Shown here: positions 53,386-63,545 of the stretch, one piece after another
Layout: each line of letters begins with the position of its first letter
Position numbering within the stretch: the first letter of the stretch is position 1
Assembly: GCA_963840445.1 (NCBI GenBank)
Contig: CAWIZC010000033.1
Span: 1 to 64,000, forward strand
DNA from: AWTP1-13 sp963840445
Lineage (GTDB): Bacteria > Pseudomonadota > Alphaproteobacteria > Rhizobiales > Hyphomicrobiaceae
Direction: 5' to 3'
Length of the DNA: 64,000 nucleotides
Position numbers and translations under genes: made by a program
Notes under the pieces: generated by a model
Told to the model about the DNA's origin: nothing
What the model saw: only the letters and a program-made list of their open reading frames with translations
Database searches by the model: none

Positions 53386-54659
53386 GCAACGCCAGCCATC
53401 GCCTGGTCATCGTCTCCAGCTTTTCGGACAGCTGCGGCAACGCGGCATTCACAGAGATACTGCGCGACTCGATTGAGCGCTTCACGCCAACCCGCGTCGA
53501 CGTGGCCGAGCTCAACCTGGCCTTGACCCAATCGACGGACAAGACATTCCGCAACGCCGCCATGCGCCATGTGCAGGAGCTTTGCGAGCGCCTTCGCGAG
53601 GCGGACGGCGTCAACATCCAGTTCGAGGCGGGGCTGTATGGCACATTCCCGGGCGATATCGTGCGGCGCCTGAAGGTGCTTGCCAGCGCCAACCGCAATA
53701 CGTCGGTGACGTTGCACGCGCCGCGCCTCGCCAGCGGCAGTGCTCCGGATGTCCGGGCCGGCATAAAGAAACTGGTGAAGCTGCAGGTCGGCTCGGGACT
53801 GCGGCAGCTGGTGGGCTCGCAACTGAAGAAGACCAACATCCGCATCAACTCAAGCGTCATCGGCTTTCTGGCACGCCGCAGCTGCCGCATTATCGTTCAC
53901 ACCGAACGGGCCCGTGACCAGATCAAGGCCTTGTTCGGTTATGACAATGTCGACGTTCACCCGCTCAGGCTGATCCAGCATCCGCATGCGGGCCGGCCGG
54001 ACTTCATCGCTCAGGTTCGTCGCGACCTCGGCCTTGCTGCGGACGACAAGACTATCGGCATGTTCGGCTATCTCAGCGCCTACAAGGGGCACCTGGATGC
54101 TTTGGACGCCGTCCGGCTGTTGCCGCCCAATTTCAAGCTGCTCATTTTTGGTCGCCAGCACCCGCAGACGCTGAAGACGGATGGCAAGGTCGACGAATAT
54201 CTGAAGAGCCTGCAGAAGAAGGTGCTGCAGGATGGAATCGCGGACAGAGTGTTCTTTATGGGCGAGCTCGCGCATGAGGATTTTCTGGCCGCAGCTGCGT
54301 CGGTGGATGTCGTGTGGCTGCCATATTATGAGAACGGGCAGGATGGGTCTGGTATCGCCTCGATCTGTCTCGAGCTGGCGCCGCGGGTCTTGTGCTCGAC
54401 GTCATTTGCCTTCGATGAGCTATTCCGCCTGATCCGCTACAGGAATTGTGAGCGCTTCGACATCGGCAACGTGCTGGAGCTGGCGAAGAAGACGGAGATT
54501 CTGATGCGTCGTGAAACGCCCTCCAAACCGTTCGGCGACGACAGCACCTACAGCTTGCGCTCGCAGGCGGTGATGTATGCAAACAGCGTGGGATGGCCCA
54601 GGGCAGTGCCGGCGCAGAACGAGGGCTCGATTGGCTCCCTCATAAAAGGCGCGGCCTGA
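53382..54659 (+). CDS. Glycosyltransferase, GT4-like
   Basis: This is a 425-residue GT-B-type glycosyltransferase. The N-terminal part (LVIVSSFSDSCGNAAFTEIL) is a donor-side Rossmann-like start. The C-terminal half has IGMFGYLSAYKGHLDALDAV, DRVFFMGELAHEDFLAAAAS and VDVVWLPYYENGQDGSGIAS, which resemble the GT4 E-x7-E nucleotide-sugar site (here without a clear second Glu). It is translationally coupled to the epimerase gene. With Wzm and Wzt it forms a short surface-polysaccharide set. The sugar specificity is unknown. Confidence 0.82.
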   Translation: MSNASHRLVIVSSFSDSCGNAAFTEILRDSIERFTPTRVDVAELNLALTQSTDKTFRNAAMRHVQELCERLREADGVNIQFEAGLYGTFPGDIVRRLKVLASANRNTSVTLHAPRLASGSAPDVRAGIKKLVKLQVGSGLRQLVGSQLKKTNIRINSSVIGFLARRSCRIIVHTERARDQIKALFGYDNVDVHPLRLIQHPHAGRPDFIAQVRRDLGLAADDKTIGMFGYLSAYKGHLDALDAVRLLPPNFKLLIFGRQHPQTLKTDGKVDEYLKSLQKKVLQDGIADRVFFMGELAHEDFLAAAASVDVVWLPYYENGQDGSGIASICLELAPRVLCSTSFAFDELFRLIRYRNCERFDIGNVLELAKKTEILMRRETPSKPFGDDSTYSLRSQAVMYANSVGWPRAVPAQNEGSIGSLIKGAA

Positions 54660-54744
54660 TCGCATCTGATTGGAGCCTGGCCGCAGCCATCATCAGCGCG
54701 CGAGTGCGCAGAACGGACCGCTGCTTCTTGTGCGGGGTGGCCGC

Positions 54745-55765
54745 CTACCCCACCCGCGCAAACCGCCCCTCGACCGGGTACTGCGGATCGGTGTAGCCGT
54801 GGGAGGAGGCGTGCCCGGCGGGTACGAGGCTGTTGGCCAGCGCCTCGTCCTCGGGTGTCCACGTGTAGTCAAGCGCGCCCAAGTAGCTGGTCCACTGCTC
54901 GAAGGTGCGCGGGCCGGCGATCGCCGAGCTGATCGTCCGGTTGTTGAGCACCCAAGCGGTCGCCCAGTGCACCAGCGTGACGCCACGCGCTTCAGCGTGC
55001 GCTTTCAGCTTTTCGGCGATCAACAAGCTCTCGGGGCGCCACTCGGTGTCCATCATGCGCTGGTCTTGGCGAGCGGCGCGGCTGCCGGCCTCGGGCACCT
55101 GATTGACCTTGTACTTGCCCGATAGGACACCGCGCGCAATGGGGCTGTAGGGCACGACGCCAAGGCCGAAGAACTGGCAGGCCGGCAGCAACTCGACCTC
55201 AGGCTGGCGGTTCATCAGGTTGTAATAAGGCTGCAGCGCGGTGGGCGCTGGCACGCTGGCAGCGCGGCACAAATGGTGGATGTGCGGGATGTGCCAGGCG
55301 CGCACGTTCGAGACGCCCCACTCGCGGATCTTGCCCTCGCGGATCAACTCGCCGAAGGTGAGCACGATTTGCTCCCAGGATGTGTCGAGATCGAGCTTGT
55401 GCATGTAGTAGAGGTCGATGTGGTCGGTCTGCAGCCGGCGCAGGCTGGACTCGATGGCGCGCCGGACATGGATGCGGTTCAGACCGCGATTGTTGGCGCC
55501 GCTGCCCGTGGGATTGGCGACCTTGGTGGCCAGCACCCAGCGCTGGCGGGTGCCCTTTAGCGCGCGGCCGATCACTTCCTCGGAGTGGCCGTCCGTATAG
55601 GCGTCGGCCGTGTCGATGAAGTTGACGCCGGAGTTCGAGCGCATGGTCCGTGATGCGCCGCGACTGCGTTTCGTCAGCCGGGCCGCCGAACATCATGGTG
55701 CCGAGGCACAGCTCGGAGATGCGCACGCCACTGTGGCCGAGCACGCGGTACTTCATAGTAGCCAT
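54745..55765 (-). pseudogene. Aldo/keto reductase, frameshifted
   Basis: This is a NAD(P)H-dependent aldo/keto reductase of about 339 residues. The first frame has MATMKYRVLGHSGVRISELC and GTMMFGGPADETQSR. After a shift near 55640 it continues as NSGVNFIDTADAYTDGHSEE, holding the catalytic Asp and Tyr, then LATKVAN with Lys and YYMHKLD with His, and finally the SVPAPTALQPYYNLMNR and VVPYSPIARGVLSGK strands. All four catalytic residues are intact in the second part. With the one indel corrected it is a complete enzyme. The TusA gene follows in the opposite sense of position, 30 bases upstream of this start. Confidence 0.85.
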
Positions 55766-55795
55766 CGCTGATCTCCAGGCGGTTGGTGGATGCCG

Positions 55796-56026
55796 CTAGG
55801 CGGCGGAGTGCCTCAGGACGAAGCGGTAGACGCCGTTGGCTTCGCTGTGCTCGAGCAGGGCATTGCCGGTCGCCTCGCTGAAAGCCTGGAAATCGGGGAC
55901 CGAGCCCGGGTCGGTGGCAAACACCTCCAGCGTTGCCCCCTTGGGCATGCCGGCCAGCACTTTCTTGACCTTGAGAATCGGCAGCGGGCAGGCGAGACCT
56001 TTGGTATCGAGCGTCTGGTCGGCCAT
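55796..56026 (-). CDS. TusA-family sulfurtransferase
   Basis: This is a 76-residue TusA/SirA-fold protein. The CPxP motif with the active cysteine is in LDTKGLACPLPILKVKKVLA, followed by MPKGATLEVFATDPGSVPDF. TusA proteins carry persulfide sulfur in tRNA thiolation or in sulfur metabolism. The frame opens 50 codons upstream, but the motif-based start at 56026 (MADQTLDTKG) fits family length. It is transcribed leftward into the aldo/keto reductase gene, 30 bases away. Confidence 0.92.
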   Translation of the reverse strand: MADQTLDTKGLACPLPILKVKKVLAGMPKGATLEVFATDPGSVPDFQAFSEATGNALLEHSEANGVYRFVLRHSAA

Positions 56027-56250
56027 GGTGGCGGTCTCCGGAAAGCGGCAAGCGCCGAGCTTTAGCAACGAATAGAGCCGCCTGGCAACGGCGCGGGGGG
56101 CCATGCGGCATGAACGCCGCAGCGCCTTGCGCGGGCGTCGCCAGCAGGCCACCATGCGCGGAATTTTCGTGTCCACGTCGCATCTTACGTCGCGCCACGG
56201 CGCGGCGACCGGCTATAAGGGACCGAGACAAAGGGTCGATCGGGGGGAAG

Positions 56251-58573
56251 ATGGACGCCAAGACCGCGCCGAGCGAAGCGCACGGGTCCTTTGCGTTCAC
56301 GCTGGGACTGGAGCGGGTGGGTCTGCTCGCCCTGAAGGTGCCGCGTCTGACCGCCGTGCTGGTCGTGTTGTTTTCCGTGGTCGCCGCCTGGGGTGTAACG
56401 CGCCTGAAGGTGGACAACTCGCTGTCCGAGCTGTTCCGCACCGATACCGAGGAATTCCGCCGCTACGAGGAGATCGATCGCCGCTTCCCTTCCAGCGAAT
56501 ACGACGTGCTGGTGGTGGTGGAAGGCAAAGACTTGCTGAAGAAGCCGCAGATCGAGGCGTTCCGCCGGGCCATCGTCGATCTGCAGCTGGCGGACGGCGT
56601 CGAGGGGCTGGTCTCCATGCTGTCGGCTCGCGGCAAGCCGGATGCCAGCGGCTACGCAGCGCCGATCGTGCCGGACGACCTGCCTGACGGACCGACCTAC
56701 GACGACATCATCAAGTCGCTGCGTGCGAACGAGATTGTGACCGGCAAGTTCCTGTCGCCTGACGGCGAGCTGGCGCTCACCGTGGTGGCTCTCGACCGCA
56801 AGGCGGTGCAGGAACTCGGCCCCAAGGCCGTGATCGGCAACCTGCGCAAGACCGTGGAGGATGAGGTCGCTCCGCTCGGCCTCAAAGTGCAGCTCACGGG
56901 CGCGCCGGTTATGCAACTCGAGATCCGCAACGCGGTGGAGCGAGACCAGCTACTATACAACGGTCTCGGCCTGCTGTTCGGTGCGCTGATTGCCGTGGTG
57001 TTTTTCCGCCGCGTCTCGCTCATGCTGACGGCGGCGATGCCGCCGGTGCTGGCCGTGCTGTGGTCGCTCGGCTTGCTGGGCCTGCTCAACTTCAAGCTCA
57101 ATCTCTTCCTCAACGTCATGACGCCGCTGGTCATGGTGATGGGCTTTGCCGACAGCATGCAGATGGTGTCGGCTATTCGCATCCGCCTGCGCGAAGGTGA
57201 CACGCGGCTGCAGGCCGTGCAGTTCGCGGTGCAAGGTGGTGGGGCCGGCCTGCGTGCTGGCGCACGGCACGGCAATGCTCTCGTTCGCGGCACTCCTGTT
57301 CTCGCAGTCCGGACTGATCCGCACCTTCGGCGAGGCCGGCATGCTGGCCGTGACAGTTTCGTTCGTCGCCATCATTCTGGTGCTGCCGCTGCTGGGTCTC
57401 CTCTTCATCCGCAACGAGGCATCGCTGGCGCGTGCGCACGCGCCGGCGGATCGGTTGATGGACGCGCTCGGCCTCCTGGTCGGCTGGATCGTCGATCGGG
57501 TGGTGGCGCGCCCGCTGGTGACCAGCCTGATCGGCTTTGCCCTGTTCGCGCTGTTCACCTCCGCCTATCTGAAACTCGAACCGCGATACCGCCTGGCCGA
57601 CCAAGTGCCAGACCGCGAGCAGGCGCTGGGCGCCACCGGCCGCATCGACGAAAAGCTGACCGGAGCCAGCCCGGTGCACATCATGATCGAGTGGAAGACG
57701 GGCGAGTCGCTCTACTCCGACAAGCCACTCGAGGTGATCGCCAAGACGCACGAAATCCTGGAGAAGACCGCGGGTCTAGGCAACGTCTGGTCGCTGGAAA
57801 GCCTGCGTCGCTGGCTCAAGGAGGCGGGCGACGAGCGCATCGAGACGGTCAAGAAGTACGTGGGCATCCTGCCCGAGCATCTGGTGCGGCGCTTCATCGC
57901 CAAGGAGGAGGACGCCGTGCTGGTGACGGGACGGCTGCCCGACATCGATTCCAGCCGCATCCTGCCCGTGGTCGAGAAGATCGACCGTGCGCTCGACGAG
58001 CTGCGCAAGCAGTATCCTGAGTTCACCATTTCGGTCACCGGTCTGCCGGCCATCGCTGCGCGCAACAGCGCCCGCATGATCCAGCAGCTCAACGAGGCGC
58101 TGCCCCTGTGCGTGGCCTTTGCCGCGCTGCTGCTGGCCCTTGCCTTCCGCTCGGTGTTCGTCGGGCTAGTCAGCCTGCTGCCGGGTCTTTTCCCGGTGGT
58201 GACCTCGGGCGCCATCCTGTGGTTCATGGGCGGGGGGCTGGAGTTTGCCTCGGTGGTGGCGCTGCTGGTGGTGTTCGGCCTTGCCATCGATGCGCTGATC
58301 CATTTCTTCAACCGCCTGCGCCTGGAGGAACGGGTCGAGCCGCGTCCGCAGATTGCGATCCGCAACGCGCGGGTGCTGGTCGGTCCGGCCATCATCCTGA
58401 CCACGCTCGTGCTGGCCTTCGGCCTCGGCGTGACGGTGTTCTCCGACCTGCCCAGCCTGCGCACCTTCGGCTTCGTGTGCGGCACCACGCTGCTGGCTTC
58501 GCTGATCGCAGACCTGGTTTTCCTGCCGGCACTGATCATGCTGGTGCGCAGAGTTTGGCGGGCACCCGGCTGA
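56251..58573 (+). pseudogene. MMPL/RND-superfamily exporter, frameshifted
   Basis: This is a transporter of about 775 residues with two RND-like halves. The ATG at 56251 follows GGGGGG. The first half has a helix (VPRLTAVLVVLFSVVAAWGV), a periplasmic loop (VDNSLSELFRTDTEEFRRYE) and helices with MTPLVMVMGFADSMQMV, which carries a membrane Asp as in RND proton relays. Near 57235 the frame shifts (CAAG|GTGG), then VVGPACVLAHGTAMLSFAAL and the second half follow (VVALLVVFGLAIDALIHFFN, with a second Asp). Such MMPL proteins often export lipids, for example hopanoid-related HpnN, but the specific cargo is unknown. Both halves are otherwise complete. Confidence 0.83.
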
Positions 58574-58727
58574 GCTGAAAGCGTCGCGGGAAGATTGCGC
58601 CGTGTACGCGCAGTTGCTGTCGCGAATTAATAGGGCGTCAACGCTTTGGCGTTGACCTAGACGCAAGGATGGTGCCGCACCACCGGCGCGATCCAGTCCC
58701 GCACCCGTTTGCCAATCGGGGTTACCG

Positions 58728-59520
58728 TTGCGTCACCATGTTCGAGCTGGCATCGCCGCCCTGCTTTGCGTGCTGGCGACGGCTGCCGGGCTGAAGACCT
58801 TTGCCGCCGAGACTGAGCCGCTGGCGGCGCAACCCGTGCAGGGCGCGTCCGATACCTCTTTCGAGCTGTTCCTCGATTACCTCATGCGTGCCGAGTTGAA
58901 TGGCCGTGATACGGCCACCAATCCGCGCTCGACAGCGCTCGGCGCCTTTCAGTTCATCGAGAGCACATTCCTGATGGTGGCACGCGAGCATTTCGCGCGC
59001 GAGGTCGCCGAGCTTGTCCGACCAGCGCCTGCTCGAATTGCGCACCAATCGCAACTTCTCCCGCCGGGCGGCCGCGGCCTACTGCAAGCAAAACGCGGCC
59101 TACCTGGTCAACCAGGGTTTGCAGCCGACGTTCGGGCATTTGCGCCTAGCGTATCTCTTGGGCGCGGTTGGCGCAACCAAGGTGATGAAAGCGCAGCCGC
59201 AGACGCCCGTGGCCGAACTGCTGAGCGTGTCTGTCATTCGCGCCAACCCGTTCATGACAGGCATGACGGCGGCAGATGTTACCGAGCGAGCGCACCGCGA
59301 TATCCGCTGGCGGCCTGATGCCATTGCAAGCGCAACGCGGGAAGGCAGCACCGGCGGGTCCCGGCCGGTAGCTCAACGGGATGGTACGTCCTGCAATCCG
59401 GGTCTGCCGAGCTGCCGTCGCTGGCTGGCACTGCGCAAACCTGATGCGGCGCAGGCCATCAAGGCCGCCAAGCCAAGCAAAGGCCTGATCGGCAGGAAAT
59501 TGCCCGACAAGGGAGCCTAG
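58728..59520 (+). pseudogene. Lysozyme-like (SLT fold) exported protein, frameshifted
   Basis: A TTG at 58728 opens a signal peptide (RHHVRAGIAALLCVLATAAG). The next segment DTSFELFLDYLMRAELNGRD then TATNPRSTALGAFQFIESTF is the start of a lysozyme/transglycosylase-like domain. Its catalytic Glu is likely in the AELNG or FIEST region. Near 59013 one extra base moves the frame, and SDQRLLELRTNRNFSRRAAA, LQPTFGHLRLAYLLGAVGAT and LSVSVIRANPFMTGMTAADV continue the domain. A basic, Lys-rich tail follows. With the indel corrected it is a complete exported muralytic-like protein. Confidence 0.7.
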
Positions 59521-59660
59521 AAAGCAGTCTCCCATTCCTACGTCATTCCGCCGGAATCCCCTTGCCGGCCGTGTCGGGTCAATGGCAGGCTCGGATGGTT
59601 CGTTGCCGGATGGCTGCCCGGCTTTGCCCTGGCAAATGCGCCGGTTTGGGGGAATGACAC

Positions 59661-60191
59661 ATGATCCGCCACGCGATGACTTGCGTGCCGGCGGTGCTTG
59701 CCTTGTTAGCACTGCTGGGAAGCGAGCTGCATGCCCAGGGCACCGCGCGCACACCGCCCGAGACGTCCGCACTCACCGGGCAGCATCCGTCCGCTTACTA
59801 CCAGCGGGCGTCCAACTTGTTCAGCAACGGCCGCAGGGAGGATGCGGTTTTCATCTTCTATCTCGGGCAGCTGCGTTACCGCGCCCACCTGCTGGCGCGA
59901 CGCGACCTCAGGCCAGACGGCGACCCGGCGCTGTTCGCATCGCTGTCGGAGGTGGTCGGGCGTCCGCTTAACGAATACGCGTTCGGCGACGTGTCGGGGC
60001 TGGCCGACATCATCGATGCGGTGCTTGCCTACGATACGGCGAACCCGGATCGCTTCACGCCGCCGGCACAGTTTCCTCACGTCTACGTCAGCGTGCGGGA
60101 CGGCCTGGGCAAGATGAAAGCGCAGTTGCTGAAGGATGCCGACCAGATACGCGCGACGCGACACAAGAATGGCCTCGAAAATCGCAAGTAG
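59661..60191 (+). CDS. Exported hypothetical protein (176 aa)
   Basis: The ATG at 59661 starts a signal peptide (MIRHAMTCVPAVLALLALLG, cleavage near HAQG). The mature part begins with a TPR-like segment (AYYQRASNLFSNGRREDAVF then IFYLGQLRYRAHLLARRDLR) and continues with SLSEVVGRPLNEYAFGDVSG. Proteins with the FYLGQLRYR-x-HL pattern occur as exported hypotheticals in Proteobacteria; function unknown. It converges with the EamA gene, whose stop is two bases away. Confidence 0.6.
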   Translation: MIRHAMTCVPAVLALLALLGSELHAQGTARTPPETSALTGQHPSAYYQRASNLFSNGRREDAVFIFYLGQLRYRAHLLARRDLRPDGDPALFASLSEVVGRPLNEYAFGDVSGLADIIDAVLAYDTANPDRFTPPAQFPHVYVSVRDGLGKMKAQLLKDADQIRATRHKNGLENRK

Positions 60192-60192
60192 C

Positions 60193-61116
60193 TCAGGCGG
60201 CCGGCCGTCGCGTCAGCAGGCGCAGCACGCGGCCGTCGATGATCAGCAGGGCAGCGGCGATAATGAGGGCACCAAGCACCTCCCGGCCGGTAAGATGCTC
60301 GCCAAGGAATACGCGTCCGAGCACGATCGGCGTCAGCGGCATGATCAGGGTCACCAGCATGGCATTGGTGGCGCCGGCTCGCCGCAGGACGGTGAAGTGG
60401 CACAGGGCAGCCAGGCCCGAACCGAACACGCCGGTGGCGATGATGGCGCCGAGCACCGTCAGGGACGGCATGGGCAGCGTCCATGGCAGGTCGACGGCCA
60501 GAGCCACCGGCACGGAGATGAAGAGCGAGGCGGCCATCTGCATCATGGCGATCACGAACGGCGGGTATTCGCCGAGCTTGTTGCGGGCGTAGATGTTGGC
60601 AAGCACGTAGAGCAGCGGGGCAGCCAGCAGTGCCAGGCGCGCGAGCAGGTCGGCCGATGACACGACCGCGAGGTCGGAGCCGACCAGGATGCCCACCCCA
60701 ACCATACCGAGCAGGATGCCTGCCAGCTTGTTGGGCGACAGCTTCTCGTCCTGGGTGAGGATGTGCGCGAGGAGGATGCCGAACAGCGGCGCCGAGGCAT
60801 TCAGGATGGCGGCCATGCCGCCGGTCGCGCGCGACTGTCCCCAGACGATCAGCAGGAACGGCAGCAGCGTATTGAAGATGGAGAAGTAGGCGAAGTGGCA
60901 CCACTCGGCCAGCGTCGCCGGCATGCGGTAGCCGAGTGACGTCACGATTACGATCAGCAGTAGCGAAGCAGCCACGCCGCGCAGGGCGACGACCGTGAGG
61001 GCGGGCACCTGGTCCTGCACGACAGCGATGAAGAAATAGGAGCTTCCCCACAGCATCGACTGCAGTGCGATCAGCCCCCACTCGAGAGCGCCCAGCCGCA
61101 GCGGCGCGTTGACCAA
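60193..61116 (-). CDS. EamA-family DMT transporter
   Basis: This is a 307-residue inner-membrane protein with ten helices in two EamA repeats, typically exporting amino acids or metabolites. The TTG at 61116 follows GGGAGG and removes a long, non-homologous extension of the frame. Landmarks are LQSMLWGSSYFFIAVVQDQV, LRGVAASLLLIVIVTSL and the C-terminal GALIIAAALLIIDGRVLRLL. The final motif is closely similar to that of the EamA protein at 62495, so the two are paralogues flanking the aldolase gene. Confidence 0.88.
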   Translation of the reverse strand: MVNAPLRLGALEWGLIALQSMLWGSSYFFIAVVQDQVPALTVVALRGVAASLLLIVIVTSLGYRMPATLAEWCHFAYFSIFNTLLPFLLIVWGQSRATGGMAAILNASAPLFGILLAHILTQDEKLSPNKLAGILLGMVGVGILVGSDLAVVSSADLLARLALLAAPLLYVLANIYARNKLGEYPPFVIAMMQMAASLFISVPVALAVDLPWTLPMPSLTVLGAIIATGVFGSGLAALCHFTVLRRAGATNAMLVTLIMPLTPIVLGRVFLGEHLTGREVLGALIIAAALLIIDGRVLRLLTRRPAA

Positions 61117-61300
61117 GGTTTCCTCCCGTTCCGGCAAACGCAGCGATGTTTGGCGGTTTCCGGCCCTCACTGCAACGGGTTCCGCGTGCGTGCAAGGCAA
61201 CCCTGCCGGGAGCGCATGCGCGGTCGTGACGGGGTGACGGTCGGCGCATGGCTCGCTATGGTGCCGCCACTTCTTGCGAGGGTCGCCCTGGGGTCCCGCC

Positions 61301-62336
61301 GTGCCGCAACAATTCGCTTCCGACAACAACGCCGGCATGTGCCCCGAGGTGTTGGAGGCGCTTGTGCGCGTCAACGCCGAGGGCCATGCGCCGGGCTACG
61401 GCGACGATCGCTGGACGGAGCAGGCCTCGGTCCGCATGCGCGAGGTGTTCGAGACGGATTGCGCCGTGTTCTTCGTGTTCAACGGCACGGCGGCCAACGC
61501 GCTGGCCCTGGCCCAGCTCTGCAAACCTTATGACGCGGTCATTGCCCATGCGGTCAGCCACATCGAGGAGGACGAGGCCGGCGCAGCCGGCTTCTATTCC
61601 GGCGGCGCCAAGCTGGTGACGTCCGAAACGCCGCTCGGCAAGCTGACCCCGGAAGTCGTCGACACGTTGGCCGCCAAGGGGAGGGGCGTGCATCACGTCA
61701 AACCCCGCGTGCTGTCGCTGACGCAGGCGACCGAGCTCGGCACGGTCTATTCGCACGCAGAGCTGGCCGCGCTGGTCGGCGCGGCCCGCCGCCATGGCCT
61801 CAAGGTGCACATGGATGGCGCGCGCTTTGCCAATGCCATGGCCACGCTCGGCTGCTCCCCGGCGGAAGCGTCGTGGCGCGCGGGAGTGGACGTGCTGTGC
61901 TTCGGCGGCGTCAAGAACGGGCTGGCGGTCGGCGAGGCGGTGCTGTTCTTCGATCGGGCACTGGCCCAGGAGTTCGAGTGGCGGGTCAAGCAGGGCGGGC
62001 ACCTCAACTCCAAGATGCGCCTGGTCACGGCACCATGGTTGGCGCTGCTGAAGGACGACCTTTGGCTCAGGAATGCGCGTCACGCCAATGCCATGGCGCA
62101 GCGGCTCGCTGACCGCCTGCGCGAGGTGGCGGGCGTGCGGCTGATGTTTCCGGTGCAAGCCAACGCAGTATTCGCCGAGATCCCCGTCAACGATGCAGGA
62201 GCAGCTGCGGGCCAAAGGCTGGCGGTTCTACACGTTCCTCGGCGAGACCGGCTGCCGCCTGATGTGCGCCTGGGATATGACGGCCGAGCGAGTGGACCAG
62301 TTTGCCGGTGATCTGAAGCGCGCCGCCGAGGCCTAG
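61301..62336 (+). CDS. ltaE: Low-specificity L-threonine aldolase, indel near 3' end
   Basis: This is a PLP enzyme of about 344 residues that splits threonine to glycine and acetaldehyde. Landmarks are SDNNAGMCPEVLEALVRVNA, YGDDRWTEQASVRMREVFET, VFFVFNGTAANALALAQLC, IAHAVSHIEEDEAGA, KVHMDGARFANAMATLG and VLCFGGVKNGLAVGEAVLFF, in which GGVKNG holds the PLP lysine. Near 62195 one indel moves the frame; the true C-terminus (MQEQLRAKGWRFYTFLGETG, ending LKRAAEA) stops at the TAG at 62334. GTG at 61301 gives the family start. It lies between two EamA exporters, a possible amino-acid export context. Confidence 0.9.
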
Positions 62337-62372
62337 AGCCTTTCCGGCTCACGCAAAAGCCAAAACCCACAG

Positions 62373-62432
62373 CCCTGAGCTCGTCGAAGGGCGCATGAGC
62401 CCGGCCATGCCGTGCTTCGACAAGCTCAGCAC
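62373..62432. repeat. Inverted repeat of the CTGAGCT-CGTCGAAG type
   Basis: CCCTGAGCTCGTCGAAGGGC and GTGCTTCGACAAGCTCAGCAC are imperfect inverted copies 20 bases apart. This is a widespread bacterial intergenic repeat that can form a long hairpin. It lies between the convergent threonine aldolase and EamA genes and may act as a bidirectional terminator. Confidence 0.6.
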
Positions 62433-62494
62433 TGGGTAGGAGCTGCTGATCGCGCTTCGACGCGCGCATCGGAAGAAGCGTTGGGTTGGCCTAC

Positions 62495-63394
62495 CTAGGG
62501 CACTGCCTGTGCCGGCACGATCCTGCGCAACAGGCGCCCGTCGATGATCAGCAGCCCCGAGGCGATGATCAGCGCGCCGGCAATCTCGTTGGCCTTCAAG
62601 GCCTCGCCCAGGAAGGCTGCGCCAAGCGCCGTCGCCGTGACCGGAATGAGCAAGGTCACCAGCATGACATTCGAAGGGCCTGCCGTTGCGCTGATGCGGA
62701 AGAACACGATGAAGGCGAGCGCGGTCGACACCAGCGCCAGCGCGATGATCGAGGCCATGGCGGCCGGTCCCGGCAGCGGCTGCATCCAGAAGCGATCCAC
62801 ATACGCGGCAACCGGCAGCAGCAGAAGGGCGGAGCAGGACAGCTGTGCGGCCGACGAGACCAGCGGCGGCACTTCGCGCAGACGCCGCATCCCGTAGGCG
62901 GACAAGCCGTAGGACAGGGCGCCGCCGAGCACGGCAAGCATGCCGAGCAGGCTCGACACATTGGCCACGACCACCTCAGGACCCATGAGAACGGCGACCC
63001 CGACGATGCCGAGCACAACGCCAGCCATCTTGTGCAGCGTGAGCGGCTCCTGCGCCAGCACGCGCATGACGATGAGCGTGAATAGCGGCGTCGTGGCGTT
63101 GAGCACGGCCGCCAGTCCGCTGGCGATGCGCGTCTGCCCGAAGGCGATCAGCGAGAAGGGGATTACGTTGTTGATGACGGCCTGCACTGCGAACACGCGC
63201 CAGCCGGCAATCGTAGCGGGCAGGCGGTACCCGAGCAAAGGTACGAGCAGCAGCAGCGCGAGCGCCGCTATGCTGACGCGCGCAAATACCAGGGTGAGCG
63301 GCGGCACCTCGGCAACGGCGACGCCGATGAAGAAGAATGCGCCGCCCCAAAGGACGGACAAGAAAACGAGCAGGAGCCAGTCGAAACCGCGCAT
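62495..63394 (-). CDS. EamA-family DMT transporter, second copy
   Basis: This is a 299-residue ten-helix transporter with two EamA repeats. Landmarks are LLLVFLSVLWGGAFFFIGVA, GLAAVLNATTPLFTLIVMRV, LIPVTATALGAAFLGEALKA and NEIAGALIIASGLLIIDGRL. The C-terminal segment parallels that of the gene at 60193, but the two are clearly diverged. It is transcribed leftward, convergent with the threonine aldolase. Confidence 0.9.
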   Translation of the reverse strand: MRGFDWLLLVFLSVLWGGAFFFIGVAVAEVPPLTLVFARVSIAALALLLLVPLLGYRLPATIAGWRVFAVQAVINNVIPFSLIAFGQTRIASGLAAVLNATTPLFTLIVMRVLAQEPLTLHKMAGVVLGIVGVAVLMGPEVVVANVSSLLGMLAVLGGALSYGLSAYGMRRLREVPPLVSSAAQLSCSALLLLPVAAYVDRFWMQPLPGPAAMASIIALALVSTALAFIVFFRISATAGPSNVMLVTLLIPVTATALGAAFLGEALKANEIAGALIIASGLLIIDGRLLRRIVPAQAVP

Positions 63395-63545
63395 GTAACC
63401 CGAGCCTCTCTTGCTGTCAGCAGAGCCTGCTAAGCGCTAGGGAATGCCTCGTCGACCCGTTTCCTGCGATCGACTATGCCCATCCCAGCCCGGGCGAAAT
63501 CGAATGTTCGTTATGACCAGGTTCATCGCCTGTTATGCAGGCGGA

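Noticed and set aside
59360..59400. tRNA-like sequence GGTAGCTCAACGGGATGGTA
   Set aside because: It resembles a D-arm start, but no anticodon arm, T arm or acceptor partner follows, and it lies within the lysozyme-like coding frame.
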